Source: JAPPKS01 sp963667895 (lineage in GTDB: Bacteria > Poribacteria > WGA-4E > PCPOR2b). From it: 64,000 bases of DNA. Within the stretch, counting starts at the first letter, position 1; the number at the start of each line of letters is the position of its first letter. Where the stretch lies: the NCBI GenBank assembly GCA_965223985.1, contig OZ245030.1, positions 1,922,001 through 1,986,000 on the forward strand, read 5' to 3'. The position numbers were made by a program, and so were the translations under genes. A model generated the notes under the pieces. The model worked only from the letters and a program-made list of their open reading frames with translations, made no database searches and was not told the origin of the DNA. Below, in pieces: positions 63,458-64,000 of the stretch.

Positions 63458-64000
63458 TCAGGATGTATTTTCGGCGAGCCCTAGCGAACAGATAATCTGG
63501 GGTTCTCGCGTTTCTCTTTCTCGTTCAACGATACAGAGTCGGTCTTCGTCGCGCAGTGTAATCACAAGCTCCGCAAGCAGTTGGTCGGTGATTCCGCTGC
63601 GAAGTTGTCGATTGAGGGCATCGGTCGCTGCTTGGCGGAGCGGGAATCGGTAAATCTCGTCAATCGCTCGTTTGAGTTCAGGAATGTCGAACAACTCGCC
63701 TCTCACGTCGTCGGCATACCGCTTGAGCCGTTCATAGGTGCGGAACCGCGCCCCTGATGGTCGTCCCAATCCGCCGCCGATTGATCGCTCTTCGGACAGC
63801 ATCAACTCCGCCCCTTTTTGTACCAGTTGATGGTGCTCCCTTAACGGTGGCAGCGCCTCAGTGCCGGGTGCGCAGGCGGCAGCACGCAGAATCGCAAACT
63901 GAGATTCTGTCACGCTATTACCGTCGCGATTCATCCATGCTAGCACGTCGTTTCCTTCTCCGGTGCGCATATAAATCAGTGCACCTTCCGGCTCCGCATC
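63458..64000 (-). CDS. C-terminal part of a probable helicase-type protein (partial)
   Basis: The reading is open to the window edge (the codon begins at 64000). The visible 180 residues end in a helical domain: RFRTYERLKRYADDVRGELF, FPLRQAATDALNRQL, then LVITLRDEDRLCIVERERE and a short tail. I connect this with the end of large SNF2/DEAD-type helicases that precede adenine methylases in restriction-type loci, for instance DISARM class 1 or related modules. No helicase motif itself is visible in the window, so the assignment leans on memory of that C-terminal domain and on the neighbour. Confidence 0.5.
   Translation of the reverse strand, partial: DAEPEGALIYMRTGEGNDVLAWMNRDGNSVTESQFAILRAAACAPGTEALPPLREHHQLVQKGAELMLSEERSIGGGLGRPSGARFRTYERLKRYADDVRGELFDIPELKRAIDEIYRFPLRQAATDALNRQLRSGITDQLLAELVITLRDEDRLCIVERERETREPQIICSLGLAENTS

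Noticed and set aside
1..64000. CRISPR arrays, rRNA and tRNA genes
   Set aside because: No regularly spaced short direct repeats, rRNA segments or cloverleaf-like sequences were noticed by eye in the gaps.
58306..64000. Naming the locus DISARM or BREX
   Set aside because: Only a methylase and a partial helicase-type end are visible; drmA/B/C or brx marker genes are not in the window.

Overview
The window looks like a chromosomal segment of an uncultured Gram-negative bacterium. Outer-membrane features support this: Mla/MCE lipid transport, lipoprotein signal peptides and secreted periplasmic M16 proteases. Tandem secreted LamG proteins, TolB-like propellers, PhyH dioxygenases and xylose-isomerase-like TIM barrels, with a recurring C-terminal SWGxIK motif, recall Candidatus Poribacteria (sponge- or seawater-associated). 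That placement is inference from gene content and remembered family style; no rRNA or tRNA gene was found. TGA is used as an ordinary stop throughout.

Layout. 0-5 kb: end of uvrB, a rubredoxin-like protein, and a translationally coupled pair of M16 proteins (one with an active-site motif, one without and lipid-anchored). 5-10.7 kb: an Mla-type lipid ABC transporter (permease, ATPase, MCE protein) followed by a serine-palmitoyltransferase-like PLP enzyme and a GNAT-type protein resembling bacterial ceramide synthase, which together suggest a sphingolipid synthesis and transport locus. 10.7-14.1 kb: a decayed sensor-phosphatase gene and an IS5-family element whose transposase has an internal stop. 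14.2-25.7 kb: a large secreted glycosidase-like protein, a zinc-ribbon protein, a sugar isomerase, tpiA-secG, a lipoprotein, an orphan double-domain ABC permease and a membrane-anchored lytic-transglycosylase-like protein. 25.9-30.3 kb: uncharacterised genes with frameshifts and a tandem duplication of about 0.55 kb.

30.8-42.3 kb is the most distinctive region: three tandem TolB-like propellers, a PH-like membrane protein, four secreted LamG proteins in an A-B-A-B arrangement, and four tandem PhyH dioxygenases. The propellers and LamG proteins share no fold but end in the same ungapped motif (F-x-V-x-x-x-x-K-x-x-x-[ST]-W-G-x-[IL]-K), a candidate C-terminal sorting or processing tag. A PhyH relic between the two LamG pairs indicates an ancestral A-B-PhyH unit that was duplicated and then partly decayed.

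42.3-53.5 kb: a truncated gene relic, a 2-hydroxyacid dehydrogenase, amt-glnK with a strong terminator, a third M16 protease, an adenylate-forming enzyme, a Lon-substrate-domain protein, a CDP-alcohol phosphatidyltransferase, a coiled-coil protein and an internally repeated membrane protein. 53.5-64 kb, all on the minus strand, is a defence-like island. It holds the end of a probable helicase-type protein, a frameshifted adenine-specific DNA methylase of Eco57I type, small membrane proteins, a TIGR02391-like protein, a RelE/HigB-like toxin coupled to a nine-repeat TPR protein, and an AAA15 ATPase one base from a PIN-like protein. REP-like and MITE-like repeats lie inside it.
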